Assembly: GCF_000317065.1 (NCBI RefSeq)
Contig: NC_019701.1
Span: 4,288,001 to 4,352,000 of the forward strand
DNA length: 64,000 bases
Direction of reading: 5' to 3'
From: Pseudanabaena sp. PCC 7367
GTDB lineage: Bacteria > Cyanobacteriota > Cyanobacteriia > Pseudanabaenales > Pseudanabaenaceae
The notes under the pieces were generated by a model. That model saw only the letters and a program-made list of their open reading frames with translations, searched no databases and was not told the DNA's origin. Below are positions 44,279 through 52,964 of this stretch, in pieces (position 1 is the first letter of the stretch; the number at the start of each line of letters is the position of its first letter). The translations under genes and the position numbers were made by a program.

Positions 44279-44830
44279 TCAATCAACACTTGCCATCAAG
44301 CGCTTGTGAAACCTGCGGCTGAAGATCGCCTGTTGCCAATTTTTGGCCGACTTCACCTGGTCGATCGTCAAGTTCCTGGCATAGCTAAGATCGGCGCGAT
44401 CGAGATTTGCACCAGTTAAATTAGTGCCCTGGAAATTAGCACTATTCAAATTTGCATTGCTAAGATCGGCAGCCGCTAAATTGGCATCGCTAAGATTGGC
44501 AAACAGCAACTTAGCATTGGTCAGCACCGCCCCATCCAGGATCGCACCACTGAGATTGGTACGGCTTAGGCTGGCATGATCCAAACTGGCAAAACTGAGG
44601 CTGGCACGGCTGAGATCGGCAGAGAGTAAATAGGCATAATCCAGTTTGTTTGCCACCAGATAAGCACGACTAAGATCGCAACCCTGGCAAATTTTGGTCT
44701 GGCGCAGTTGCACCACCTGGGCGGGATCAGCCGCTAAAGCCGAACTGGGCATGAAGCCAACCCATGCAGCGATCGAGAATATATAAGCAGCTAATGTAAT
44801 TACAATCGCAAAAACTCTGTTTTTAACCAT
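44279..44830 (-). CDS. Exported pentapeptide-repeat protein
   Basis: About 183 residues from ATG 44830 (the frame is open to 44887). A signal peptide (VFAIVITLAAYIFSIAAWVGF, then SSALAADP) precedes KICQGCDLSRAYL, a Cys-x-x-Cys at the start of the repeats as in the 1050-1568 protein. The repeats run A(D/N)LSxA for about 90 residues, making a short quadrilateral beta-helix, followed by a non-repeat tail (YARNLTIDQVKSAKNWQQAIFSRRF). It is probably lumenal or periplasmic. The function is unknown. Confidence 0.82.
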   Translation of the reverse strand: MVKNRVFAIVITLAAYIFSIAAWVGFMPSSALAADPAQVVQLRQTKICQGCDLSRAYLVANKLDYAYLLSADLSRASLSFASLDHASLSRTNLSGAILDGAVLTNAKLLFANLSDANLAAADLSNANLNSANFQGTNLTGANLDRADLSYARNLTIDQVKSAKNWQQAIFSRRFHKRLMASVD

Positions 44831-45187
44831 TGTTCTACAATTTCTACTGTCTAGGTTAATTTTAGTTGAAATTTTTAATTTGGGCATTGCTAATTAGATG
44901 AAGCATCTAGCCAATCAGTCACTAGTTAGCGAATCTAGTTAGTTAACTGATATAGCGATAGCGATCTTTAACAGAGCTAAGCACACCCTATAGAAACTTT
45001 ACCTAATTTTGTCGCCAGAAAGTGAATCATGGCAATAATTTTTAGATTAGCTAATCATCTACAAGAGCTACAGATCAGGTTATTTTATTGGCTAAAAACG
45101 CAAATTTCAGCCTTGGGGGACTAACCCAAACAACCAAAATTTGCCACGATCGAAACCTGTGCCCATTTAACCAAAGATCGATTTGTA
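44831..45187. other. Divergent promoter region
   Basis: About 350 bp between the pentapeptide and SNase genes, which are divergent. No gene or clear operator is seen. Confidence 0.4.
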
Positions 45188-45622
45188 ATGCATTTTTTAT
45201 TAGCGATCGCCCTGACTGCCTTTAATATCTTTAATCTGTTTCAACCAGATACAGTGTTGCGGACATTGCAATTCTATGACGGCAATAACATCACCGTAAT
45301 TGAACGAGGGGTCAAAACTAAGGTAAGCCTGGCTTGTATTATTGCACCAGAGATATCAGCCGAGGCGATCGATGGCGATCGAGCCCGTGATGCCCTGGTC
45401 AGCCTGCTCAGTGATGCACAGTTTGGGTTGAAGGTGTTTGGCAAGAATCACTATGGCCGCTTGATCGCAGAAATTTTTGCCAATGGTACTAATGTAAACA
45501 AAACCCTGGTAGAGCAAGGCAATGCCTATTATGATCCTGGTTATGGCAGTGAGTGTGATGAATATGAAGGGTTAGAACAAATAGCTAAACAAAATAAGCG
45601 GGGGCTGTGGCGCGATTCATAG
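45188..45622 (+). CDS. Staphylococcal-nuclease-like (thermonuclease family) protein
   Basis: A 144-residue protein. A short hydrophobic start (MHFLLAIALTAFNIFNLF) suggests a signal or membrane anchor. The SNase-like fold shows GNNITVIERGVKTKVSLACIIAPEIS, RARDALVSLLS and the Arg/Tyr segment YGRLIAEIFANGTNVNKTLVEQGNAYYDPGY, ending with KRGLWRD. It is the pattern of small extracellular or periplasmic calcium-dependent nucleases. It faces the kinase gene (43 bp, convergent). Catalytic Arg residues appear in the expected strands, but the Ca-ligand Asp is less clear. Confidence 0.83.
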   Translation: MHFLLAIALTAFNIFNLFQPDTVLRTLQFYDGNNITVIERGVKTKVSLACIIAPEISAEAIDGDRARDALVSLLSDAQFGLKVFGKNHYGRLIAEIFANGTNVNKTLVEQGNAYYDPGYGSECDEYEGLEQIAKQNKRGLWRDS

Positions 45623-45665
45623 GTCTTTTGCTCAGGATGTGATTAATACTTCTGGTTCTGGTCAG

Positions 45666-47324
45666 CTAAGCGGCTAGACCAACTACGATCCCCAGCCAGG
45701 CAACTCCAACCAAAATAGCCAGACTTTGCCACCACATAAAGCTTTTTTTGAGAATACTTTGGCTTTGGCAAATGAATAAACCAGCAGCACTTGCCGCAAA
45801 CAGGCTAGCGATCTTCAACCCCAACCCTAGTCCAAAACAGACAAATAAAAATGCCATTAGCCTGGCATCAAACTTCTTGGCCAGTTTGTCGCCCCTAACT
45901 GCCAATGCCGCTACCACTAGCAGCGCCAAGTAAATCCAGAAATAAGGACTAGCCAGCGGGTCATGCCCGGTAACCGCAAAGTCTAGATTGATCGCCATGG
46001 GCAAAAAAGCACTGAATGCCGCCAACCCCGACAGCAAAAACCAGGGCACATCCTTGGGCTTAATCATCTTCAGCCACTTTTCCATAGACTTTGGCCGCTT
46101 CCTGATCCGCAGCTCCAGTCCTTTCATTACGCCCCGATTCAAGGCATCACTAACTTTTAAATCTGCGATCGCCTCACGTGGTGAAAGCAACTCATTCCCT
46201 CGATATAACCCCTTTAATCCTCCTCCTAGCCCCCTTGAGGCAGCAGGAATCGGTGGTTCGCCAGTTACGGCAAAATACAGCGTTGCTGCCAAGCCATAGA
46301 TGTCATAGCCAGGGGTGGGGGTGATTTCTCTGGCATGAACCTGTTCCGGCGGATCGTAGGGCTTGAGGCCAGGATCGCGGCCTTTGGGAAATCGAGCCGG
46401 AATGATGTGCCGCGCCAGGCCAAAATCCACCAACACTGCTTTCATCTCATTATCAAAGCTCTGCAAAATAATATTTTTAGGATTGATATCTTTGTGGATA
46501 AATCCCTTGGCATGGAGCTTTTGAAGTTCTTTACCGACCTGAGTAATATATTTAACTGCGTCTTTTTCGCTGAGTTTGCCCTGGTCTTTGACCAGATCGG
46601 CCAGGCTTTTGCCCGCCACAAAATACATTGCTAGAAGGCTGGGATCTTCCTTCTTTTCTTCCTTATCTGCTTTGTCCCCTTTATCGTCTGGCTTTTTATC
46701 ATCTGCATCAGGTTTGCCGTTGCCATTGCTCTTTTGATCGCCCTTGCCTGATTTATCCTTTGGCTCGCCTGGTTTCTGATCTTCTTTGGTATCACGATCG
46801 CCCGATGGTGGTTTTTGATCGGTCTTTTGGTCTCCCCCCTGATCAGCTTTATCTGGTTTGCCTGATTTGCCAGATTTGCTAGATTCGCTAGATTTATCAG
46901 ACTTGGCTGCGCCAGAATCATTTGATTTCTCCGCCTTGCCATTTTGCTCAGCTTTTCCCGCTGCCTTATCCTTACCCTCCTCTTTATCTTCTTCAGGCGG
47001 GAAACTTTCTTTGATCTCTACCAAACAAGGCGCACCATCCGGTGGTTTGACCGGCATCCCTTTGCGGATACCGAAAATTTGCTGGCGTTCCTTGTCGAAA
47101 GCTTCCTTAAATTTGGCAAAGTTAGGATCGCTACCCAGCTTAGGATCGTAGGTCTTGATTACTACATCCTCTTTCGTATCTTTGTGCTTAGCTTTATAGG
47201 TAATGCCAAATCCCGATTCCCCCAATTTTTTGAAATCCAGAATATATTCGCTATCCTTTGCCTTCAGGGTTTGCTTAGGCTTAAGTGCTTCATGGAATTT
47301 TTTTGCAGCTTCTTCAATATCCAT
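45666..47324 (-). CDS. Membrane-anchored Ser/Thr protein kinase with a long low-complexity insert in the kinase domain
   Basis: A 552-residue protein. A kinase domain begins with FKKLGESGFGITYKAKHKD; Lys57 in VVIKTY is the ATP Lys. Residues about 111-227 are an extremely Lys/Asp/Gly/Ser-rich insert lying between what should be beta4 and beta5. The domain resumes with LLAMYFVAGKSLADLV, HKDINPKNIIL (catalytic Asp279) and DFGLARH (Asp300), GYDIYGLAATLYFAVTGEPP. After about residue 430, four or five membrane helices follow (WFLLSGLAAFSAFLPM, YFWIYLALLVVAALAV). Such Hanks-type kinases signal across or at membranes. Targets are unknown. Confidence 0.88.
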   Translation of the reverse strand: MDIEEAAKKFHEALKPKQTLKAKDSEYILDFKKLGESGFGITYKAKHKDTKEDVVIKTYDPKLGSDPNFAKFKEAFDKERQQIFGIRKGMPVKPPDGAPCLVEIKESFPPEEDKEEGKDKAAGKAEQNGKAEKSNDSGAAKSDKSSESSKSGKSGKPDKADQGGDQKTDQKPPSGDRDTKEDQKPGEPKDKSGKGDQKSNGNGKPDADDKKPDDKGDKADKEEKKEDPSLLAMYFVAGKSLADLVKDQGKLSEKDAVKYITQVGKELQKLHAKGFIHKDINPKNIILQSFDNEMKAVLVDFGLARHIIPARFPKGRDPGLKPYDPPEQVHAREITPTPGYDIYGLAATLYFAVTGEPPIPAASRGLGGGLKGLYRGNELLSPREAIADLKVSDALNRGVMKGLELRIRKRPKSMEKWLKMIKPKDVPWFLLSGLAAFSAFLPMAINLDFAVTGHDPLASPYFWIYLALLVVAALAVRGDKLAKKFDARLMAFLFVCFGLGLGLKIASLFAASAAGLFICQSQSILKKSFMWWQSLAILVGVAWLGIVVGLAA

Positions 47325-47564
47325 CTTTAAGCGCTGTGCCTGCCTCGATCGGTTGGGAAATTAGGAAATTAGCTAGATATACAATGTGAATAGTGGTGGC
47401 AAAATCAAATATTGGCGATCGCCCTCCATTTGGTGTAAATTAACCCCAAAATTTCTATTTGTCCAACTATCAAACTATCCATTGGTCTACTCATTGATAT
47501 CGATTCGATCGCCTAAAACTATCGTGGATCATAGTCCTTTGCTAACTCCTGGGGATGTGCACAT

Positions 47565-48668
47565 ATGCCGCAGTTTTTATTTATCTTCACTTTTCTCTTG
47601 TTCTCCAGCGGTTTTTTCTTGAGTTCAATCAAGTTTATTGACGAAGATAAGCAAGCCCTGGTAACTCGATTTGGTAAGTATATCCGCACCCTGGAGCCGG
47701 GGGTTAATTTTGTGATGCCCGTGGTTGACAAAATTGATTTTGAAACCAGGATTGTCGATCAGGTCTATGATATTCCTCGCCAGGAGGTGATCACGGCGGA
47801 TAATGTGGATATCACGATCGATGCGGCAATCTACTGGCGGATTGAGGATTTGGCTAAGGTTAGCTTTGAGGTGGAAGATGTTAAGCAGGCGATCGAAATT
47901 ATTGCCACTGCTACTCTGCGTAAGGTGATCGCAAATATGACCTTTCGGCAAACCTATGCTGCCCAGGATCAGATTAGCGATGAGGTAATCAAACAATTAA
48001 AAGGCCGCTCCGATGACTGGGGCGTAGAAATTTTCCAGGTGGCAATCACTGAGGTTACGCCCCAATCGCGGGATGAGGTGATCAGGGCGATCGAGGATCT
48101 CGATGTGGCCAAAAATCAAAGTACCGCAAAACGTACCCGTTCCCAGGCAGACATGGATGTGGCGATCTACCTAGCCAAGGGGGAGGCAGAATCGGCGCGA
48201 TTGCTGGCTCAGGCTAACCATGATGTCCAGCTTTTGAATGCCCAGGCAGCCCGGGAATCGATCAAAGAAGTGGCAGATGTATTTGCCAAGCATGATAACT
48301 CCCAGTTGGCGATGCAATATTTGCTGGCTCAGGAATATATTAATATGGGCAAAAAAATTGGCGAAAGCCCCAGTGCCAAGGTTTTGTTCATGGACCCCAA
48401 CTCAATTCCTGGTACGATCCAAGCGATGCTATCAATGGCGGGGCAACCTGCTAGTAATAATGTATTGGAGCCATCGGTTCAGCCCTTTGGCGCGATCGGC
48501 AATTTGGGTAGCTTAGACCAATCATTGCGATCGGCAATGCCATCTATGGTTGATAGCCCTGTAAATACAGAGCAATCTCGATCGAGCCAAGCTCCTACTA
48601 ATGCTCCTGAAAATGCTGATCAAGCTAGTGATGATGATGGCGAAAATAATCAATCGGCAAATACTTAA
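47565..48668 (+). CDS. SPFH/Band 7 (stomatin-like) protein
   Basis: A 367-residue protein. An N-terminal membrane anchor (FLFIFTFLLFSSGFFLSS) precedes the SPFH domain: KQALVTRFGKYIRTLEPGVNFVMPVVDKI, then RQEVITADNVDITIDAAIYWRI and IRAIEDLDVAKN. A coiled coil with many Ala/Glu follows (AKGEAESARLLAQANHDVQLL), then a conserved MQYLLAQEYINMG segment and a disordered acidic tail. It resembles slipins. It scaffolds membrane microdomains or modulates membrane proteases. The branched-chain permease gene starts 30 bp downstream and may be in the same transcript. Confidence 0.9.
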   Translation: MPQFLFIFTFLLFSSGFFLSSIKFIDEDKQALVTRFGKYIRTLEPGVNFVMPVVDKIDFETRIVDQVYDIPRQEVITADNVDITIDAAIYWRIEDLAKVSFEVEDVKQAIEIIATATLRKVIANMTFRQTYAAQDQISDEVIKQLKGRSDDWGVEIFQVAITEVTPQSRDEVIRAIEDLDVAKNQSTAKRTRSQADMDVAIYLAKGEAESARLLAQANHDVQLLNAQAARESIKEVADVFAKHDNSQLAMQYLLAQEYINMGKKIGESPSAKVLFMDPNSIPGTIQAMLSMAGQPASNNVLEPSVQPFGAIGNLGSLDQSLRSAMPSMVDSPVNTEQSRSSQAPTNAPENADQASDDDGENNQSANT

Positions 48669-48698
48669 TTAACAAATACTTAATTAAATAGTCTGGCA

Positions 48699-49649
48699 GT
48701 GGATATTACTTTATTAATCAAGCAAGTTTTAAATGGGCTTTCGATCGGCAGTGTCTATGCCATTTTTGCGCTTGGCTATACCTTGGTTTTTTCGGTACTG
48801 GGGATCATTAATTTTGCCCACGGCGCGATTTTTACCCTGGGGGCATATTTTGCCTATACGCTGCACGGTGGCTCATTTGGGTTTAATGGCCTGCTGGCCA
48901 ATGCGGCACTACCAATTAAATTCCCCTTTGCGATCGCCATGATTCTAGGTGGCATTCTGGCCGGACTGGTAAGCGTGCTGGTAGAGCGAATTGCCTTTCG
49001 ACCCTTGCGATTAAAGGGTGCTGATTCGCTGCTGACACTGGTTTCCAGCCTGGGTGTAGCCGTTGCGATCGTCAATACTATTCAATTCCTGGTCGGTGCC
49101 GAGAATTATTCATTTGCCGCCGATATCTATGGCAATTTGCCAGAATCGATCAACTTTGGCAGTGTCGCTAATCCGATCGTGATTCGTACAGTGCAACTGG
49201 TGATTTTTGGGGTTTCGGTGGTAATTCTGGCGGTGCTCACCTATGTGATTAATTTCACCAAGCTGGGCAAGGCGCTCAAGGCCGTAGCAGAAGACCCAAC
49301 CACGGCTAGCCTGCTGGGGATCGATGCCGAATTTATTATTATGTTCACCTTTTTTGTGTCGGGCTTCCTGGCTGGGATCGCCGGTACGCTGGTGGGTTCC
49401 AGCTTCAGTATTGCTGGCCCCTATTTTGGCATCACCTTTGGCCTGAAGGGGCTGGCGGTGATTGTTTTGGGTGGCCTGGGCAGTATTCCCGGTGCGGTGT
49501 TGGGCGGCGTGTTAATTGGCCTTGCAGAAGCATTTGTACCAGCAGACTTTTCGGCCTATAAGGATGCGGTGGCGTTTGCGTTGTTGTTTGTGATGTTACT
49601 GGTCAGGCCACAGGGTTTGCTTAGTCGAAAAGCTACTACAAAGGTTTAG
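48699..49649 (+). CDS. livH: Branched-chain amino acid ABC transporter permease (LivH/NatD type)
   Basis: A 316-residue protein starting with GTG. It has about eight membrane helices with the LivH pattern: LNGLSIGSVYAIFALGYTLVFSVLGIINFAHGA, AEDPTTASLLGID (the EAA-like loop that contacts the ATPase) and FGLKGLAVIVLGGLGSIPGAVLGG. It corresponds to the membrane subunit NatD of the neutral amino acid N-I system or a urea/branched-chain relative. Partners (LivM, LivG, LivF, binding protein) are not in the window. It overlaps in transcription with the SPFH gene upstream (30 bp). It is convergent with the SLH gene (9 bp). Confidence 0.9.
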   Translation: MDITLLIKQVLNGLSIGSVYAIFALGYTLVFSVLGIINFAHGAIFTLGAYFAYTLHGGSFGFNGLLANAALPIKFPFAIAMILGGILAGLVSVLVERIAFRPLRLKGADSLLTLVSSLGVAVAIVNTIQFLVGAENYSFAADIYGNLPESINFGSVANPIVIRTVQLVIFGVSVVILAVLTYVINFTKLGKALKAVAEDPTTASLLGIDAEFIIMFTFFVSGFLAGIAGTLVGSSFSIAGPYFGITFGLKGLAVIVLGGLGSIPGAVLGGVLIGLAEAFVPADFSAYKDAVAFALLFVMLLVRPQGLLSRKATTKV

Positions 49650-49658
49650 GTATAAGGT

Positions 49659-50372
49659 TTAGTTATTCTGTGGAAACTCCTCACTAGACCAGGGCAGCGG
49701 CGCAGTTTGATCCAGGCGGGTTAAATATTGACTCAGCACATAGGCCATATCCCCACGGGTCATTGGTTCCAATGGTTTAATCAAGCCGCCATTGTCTAAG
49801 TTCACGAACTGTTCATACAACGCCGTGGCCATTGATTTCCGCGCCCAGGTGGGAATTTGATCCGCGTCGGGATACATCGCCAAAACCCGATCGATCGTTT
49901 CGGTGGGGAACTGAAACACGCCATAGGCATTCGCAAAGATCGCCATCGCCTCAGCGCGATTGATCCGTTGATTGGGGTAAAACTCGCCAGGGTAATAGCC
50001 AGTCATGGTTTTGGTGCGTAAAACCGTCTGGATTTTGCCATAGGCCCAGTGGGATTTGGGCACATCCTTTAGCGGGACTACCTCATTGTTGCCCGTAACC
50101 CGTTGCTCCAGATTAAAAGTATCAACCAAAATTGTGGCTAACTCAGCACGGGAAATCACCCGCTCAGCATGGAACTTACCATCGGCGGCATTTGACATCA
50201 GGCCAGACTCAAGCACCCGCTCGATCGGATCACCTACTTCTACAGTGGGCACTGGCGGCAAGGGATCGGCAGCCTGGGCAAAAGCAGCGATCGGCATGAT
50301 TGCTCTGGTGGAACCAATTGCTAGCAATAATGCAAACGTGGTGAAGATTCTAGGATTAACTATTTGGCGCAT
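49659..50372 (-). CDS. SLH-domain protein, secreted
   Basis: About 237 residues from ATG 50372 (the frame is open to 50408). A signal peptide (IFTTFALLLAIGSTRAIMPIAAFAQA) is followed by three S-layer homology domains: GKFHAERVISRAELATILVD, VPLKDVPKSHWAYGKIQTVLRTK with YPNQRINRAEAMAIFANAYGV, and QIPTWARKSMATALYEQF with EPMTRGDMAYVLSQYL. There is no other domain, so the protein is a pure SLH module, perhaps a surface-anchoring or cell wall polysaccharide-binding protein. It ends 9 bp from livH (convergent). Confidence 0.87.
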   Translation of the reverse strand: MRQIVNPRIFTTFALLLAIGSTRAIMPIAAFAQAADPLPPVPTVEVGDPIERVLESGLMSNAADGKFHAERVISRAELATILVDTFNLEQRVTGNNEVVPLKDVPKSHWAYGKIQTVLRTKTMTGYYPGEFYPNQRINRAEAMAIFANAYGVFQFPTETIDRVLAMYPDADQIPTWARKSMATALYEQFVNLDNGGLIKPLEPMTRGDMAYVLSQYLTRLDQTAPLPWSSEEFPQNN

Positions 50373-50913
50373 AACTGTTTCAGGAAATAGGTTCTGGGGC
50401 GATCGCATCTACTTGACTCCTACTCTAGCGAATATGCAGGCAAGCAATAGAAACAAGGGAACATCGAGTTTAAGTGCTGGGTCTTAGTCTTAGGACGTGG
50501 ACGGAGGCAAATTGTTTCTTATTTAATCAGCAAAAAGGCAAGTCTAATCAGCAAAAAGGCAAGATCAACGATCGAGATTGCCTGACAAGATGCCCAAGAA
50601 TCCACAGACTCTATTTTAAATAGTTTTAATCAGCAGTTTTCAGCAAGGTGAAGAGCGCGATCGATGGTAATTGCTCAAAACTGGCCAGAACTAATTCCAA
50701 ATCCTAGCGATCGTCAGAAGATCGATTCACCCGCGCCGCAAAACCAGCTATATTGATTAATCAAAAACTACTACTCCACTTATTGGCTTCTATTACCAAA
50801 GCCTAATCTTGCCAGTTCAGAACTAGAATCTTAGCCTTGGGCTCGAAATTTCTAAATTTGCGCAAGCAGAACAATTTAACTAACCAAATTTATTCGTAGG
50901 AACCTAAGTAAAT
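50373..50913. other. Intergenic region with no recognised gene
   Basis: About 540 bp. A GCAAAAAGGCAAG element occurs twice near 50529-50561. A 30-codon ATG frame from 50664 has no family resemblance. Promoters for the divergent flanking genes are expected. Confidence 0.4.
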
Positions 50914-51204
50914 ATGGATCTGCCTCTACTTATTGGTGCGCTGATCGTGGCAGCTTTGCTTTTTCTGGCGCTGATCAACATTATCAAAGTTGCCATTAAA
51001 ACCGCCTTCACGATCGCCATTGTGGTGTTTGTGTTGCAGGTGCTAACTGGGATTGGCCCCGAAGAGCTGGCAACCCAGGTGGGCAAAATTATTGGCGCAG
51101 CAATGGGATGGGTGATTGATTTCTTCGGTGGGGATGGTTCCGAGGAAGCGATCGAGGGTGAGGCCATGCTCTGGCTGTTCAACTATTTAGGATATCTACA
51201 TTAG
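50914..51204 (+). CDS. Small membrane protein of unknown function
   Basis: A 96-residue protein. Two hydrophobic segments (LLIGALIVAALLFLALINII, and TAFTIAIVVFVLQVLTGI) with a basic link (KVAIKTA) suggest a membrane hairpin. A helix (QVGKIIGAAMGWVIDFF) and a short acidic tail follow. I do not recognise a named family, though similar short proteins occur in cyanobacteria. It stands alone. Confidence 0.68.
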   Translation: MDLPLLIGALIVAALLFLALINIIKVAIKTAFTIAIVVFVLQVLTGIGPEELATQVGKIIGAAMGWVIDFFGGDGSEEAIEGEAMLWLFNYLGYLH

Positions 51205-51413
51205 CAATTAGCGTCTTGATCAGCCCATAATTGCTCTTACTCAATTCCACGAAAAATAAAGGGCGATCGTTGCATCTGTTTCTAACACCAGACGAAACAA
51301 CTACCCCTTGATTATGGTTTGATCGTGGTTTGATTATGGTTTGATTGCGATCGTTAATCTTGAATCGCTCTACTGTTTTTTCTACTAATAGCTCGATCAG
51401 CAGCGCTAAAGAC

Positions 51414-51689
51414 CTAGCCGCCAGCGATCGCCGGAATAATGCTCACCTCATCGCCATCACTCAACTTGGTTTGAGGCCCCTCAAGGAAGCGAATATCTTC
51501 GCTATTAACATAAAAATTGACAAACCGACGTAAATTACCTTGATCGTCACAAATCCGTGCTTTAACGCCAGGGAAGTTGGTTTCTAAGGAATCAAGAATT
51601 TCATTAATATCATGTCCGTCACATTCAACGGCTGCCTGATTTTTGGTTAGTTGTTGCAGGGGGGTAGGAATCAGAACCTTAACTGCCAT
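51414..51689 (-). CDS. MoaD/ThiS family sulfur-carrier protein
   Basis: A 91-residue beta-grasp protein. It starts [18 protein letters not shown] and ends [13 protein letters not shown], with the C-terminal Gly-Gly needed for adenylation and thiocarboxylation. The middle has [15 protein letters not shown]-like text ([20 protein letters not shown]) and [12 protein letters not shown]. MoaD carries sulfur for molybdopterin, ThiS for thiazole, CysO-type proteins for cysteine. No partner gene (MoaE, ThiG, CysM) is in the window, so its pathway is not decided. Confidence 0.87.
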   Translation of the reverse strand: MAVKVLIPTPLQQLTKNQAAVECDGHDINEILDSLETNFPGVKARICDDQGNLRRFVNFYVNSEDIRFLEGPQTKLSDGDEVSIIPAIAGG

Positions 51690-52031
51690 AGCTGATACTC
51701 TTTTTTAGGATTTTATATAGTAATCGATTTAATCAATTCTGCCATAGTTGAATCTGAATTGGCGGTGGATTTGGATTTTTTGCTGATTCAGTTTACAAAC
51801 CGTTATTTGTTGTGTTTGTAGGATCAGCCTACATTGACAAAGTTCAGCCAAATTAATTTGAGTTAGCCCCAAATTTGAGATGCGCAGAATCAGAATAAAT
51901 TGCTTCAAAAAATTACTTGGCAAGGCAGCCAAAACTAAACCACAACTGCTAGAATAGATTTCGCCGGAAAAATCTGACGGTGAATTGACAAAGGATACAC
52001 ACTTAGTTATCTTTGATAAAGTCACAAATAC
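51690..52031. other. Region before tRNA-Glu containing a promoter
   Basis: Apart from the promoter elements at 51985-52013 nothing is recognised. A minus-strand frame (51729-52070) overlaps the tRNA antisense and is not believed. Confidence 0.45.
51985..52013 (+). promoter_or_regulatory. Sigma-70-type promoter for tRNA-Glu
   Basis: TTGACA at 51985-51990 is a perfect -35; 17 bp further TATCTT at 52008-52013 is a -10 with four matches. Transcription would begin near 52020, about 12 nt before the tRNA 5' end. Confidence 0.6.
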
Positions 52032-52104
52032 GCCCCCATCGTCTAGAGGCCTAGGACACCTCCCTTTCACGGAGGCGACAGGGATTCGAATTCCCTTGGG
52101 GGTA
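52032..52104 (+). tRNA. trnE: tRNA-Glu (anticodon UUC)
   Basis: A 73-nt cloverleaf: acceptor GCCCCCA/TGGGGGT, D stem GTCT/GGAC, anticodon stem CCTCC/GGAGG around loop CTTTCAC (anticodon TTC), T arm AGGGA-TTCGAAT-TCCCT, discriminator A, no encoded CCA. It matches the well-known cyanobacterial and plastid tRNA-Glu. In these organisms glutamyl-tRNA also feeds 5-aminolevulinate, and thus haem and chlorophyll synthesis, through glutamyl-tRNA reductase. A good promoter lies upstream. Confidence 0.97.
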
Positions 52105-52160
52105 TTGGTTTGATTAGATTTCTTTGTTCAGTTTTTCTAAATATCTAAATAGGATAATGA

Positions 52161-52234
52161 GCCCCCATCGTCTAATAGGCCAGGACACTTCCCTTTAACG
52201 GAAGAAAAGGGTGATTCGAATTCCCCTGGGGGTA
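52161..52234 (+). tRNA. Glu-like tRNA with UUA anticodon (would read UAA)
   Basis: A 74-nt tRNA-like sequence 56 nt after trnE. Acceptor GCCCCCA/TGGGGGT is identical to tRNA-Glu. D stem is GTCT/GGAC with a 9-nt loop containing GG. The anticodon stem CTTCC/GGAAG is fully paired around CTTTAAC, so positions 34-36 read TTA. The T loop is TTCGAAT; T stem GGTGA/TCCCC has one T-C mismatch, or GGGGA with one bulged T pairs fully. Relative to trnE, pair 28-42 changed C-G to T-A and pair 49-65 changed A-T to G-C: both compensatory. Base pair A53-U61 is kept. It may be a functional suppressor-type tRNA, a non-decoding tRNA, or a decaying copy. Confidence 0.75.
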
Positions 52235-52247
52235 TTAAATAATAAAC

Positions 52248-52895
52248 ATGCTCACTTTTGCGATTCCGAAAGGAGCTTTGCTCAAGAGTTCCATTAACCT
52301 ACTTAAATCGGTGGGATTAGACTTCAGTGCGTTTCTGGATGATTCCAATCGCATGTTGCAAATTGTCGATCCCACTGGTAGCGCCAAGGCACTGTTGGTA
52401 CGCACCCATGATGTACCTGTTTATGTGGAATATGGCCAGGCGCAGGTTGGGTTTGCTGGTGACGATGTATTGCGTGAAAAGCAGCCCAGGGTAGCGCAAT
52501 TACTGGATCTGAAGTATGGCTATTGCCGTATGGCGATCGCGGTGCCCAAGCAAAGCCCCTATAAAACGCCGCTGCAATTGCCCTCCCATTGTCGGGTTGC
52601 CTCCAAATTTGTCAATTGTGCCAAAGCCTATTTCAAGAGCATCGATCTACCGGTGGAAGTAATTCCCCTCTATGGATCGGTGGAATTGGGGCCAATTACG
52701 GGCATGTCCGATGCGATCGTGGATTTGGTTTCCACTGGCAAAACCCTACGCGAAAATGGCCTGGTAGAAATCGAAGAATTATTTGAGAGTACCGCTCGCC
52801 TGGTGGTTAATCCCCTCAGCTATCGCTTGAATACTGACCAAGTGGCCACAATGGTTGATAAGCTCCGGTTTGTGGTAGAGAACCAATCGAGCTAA
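52248..52895 (+). CDS. hisG: ATP phosphoribosyltransferase, short form (HisG)
   Basis: A 215-residue HisG of the short type, which needs HisZ for regulation. Family stretches are [62 protein letters not shown] and [24 protein letters not shown]. It starts histidine synthesis from PRPP and ATP. The ATG lies only 13 nt after the UUA tRNA-like gene, with no Shine-Dalgarno in that gap apart from the G-run inside the tRNA acceptor, so the tRNA is in the hisG leader. Confidence 0.95.
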   Translation: MLTFAIPKGALLKSSINLLKSVGLDFSAFLDDSNRMLQIVDPTGSAKALLVRTHDVPVYVEYGQAQVGFAGDDVLREKQPRVAQLLDLKYGYCRMAIAVPKQSPYKTPLQLPSHCRVASKFVNCAKAYFKSIDLPVEVIPLYGSVELGPITGMSDAIVDLVSTGKTLRENGLVEIEELFESTARLVVNPLSYRLNTDQVATMVDKLRFVVENQSS

Positions 52896-52964
52896 TTGAA
52901 GCTGTCTTTTAGGCGTTGCTGAAATCATCAAAGTCGAGATACTCTAAAAATTTTTACAAAATAA

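Noticed and set aside
51729-52070. 113-codon minus-strand frame over tRNA-Glu
   Set aside because: It overlaps the tRNA and its promoter on the other strand; a structural RNA explains the sequence.
52161-52234. Global reassignment of UAA to Glu
   Set aside because: A large share of clear genes in the window end with TAA at the family-expected C-terminus (for example hisG, pepP, the AGE gene, rpmH, rnpA neighbours), so UAA is a stop here.
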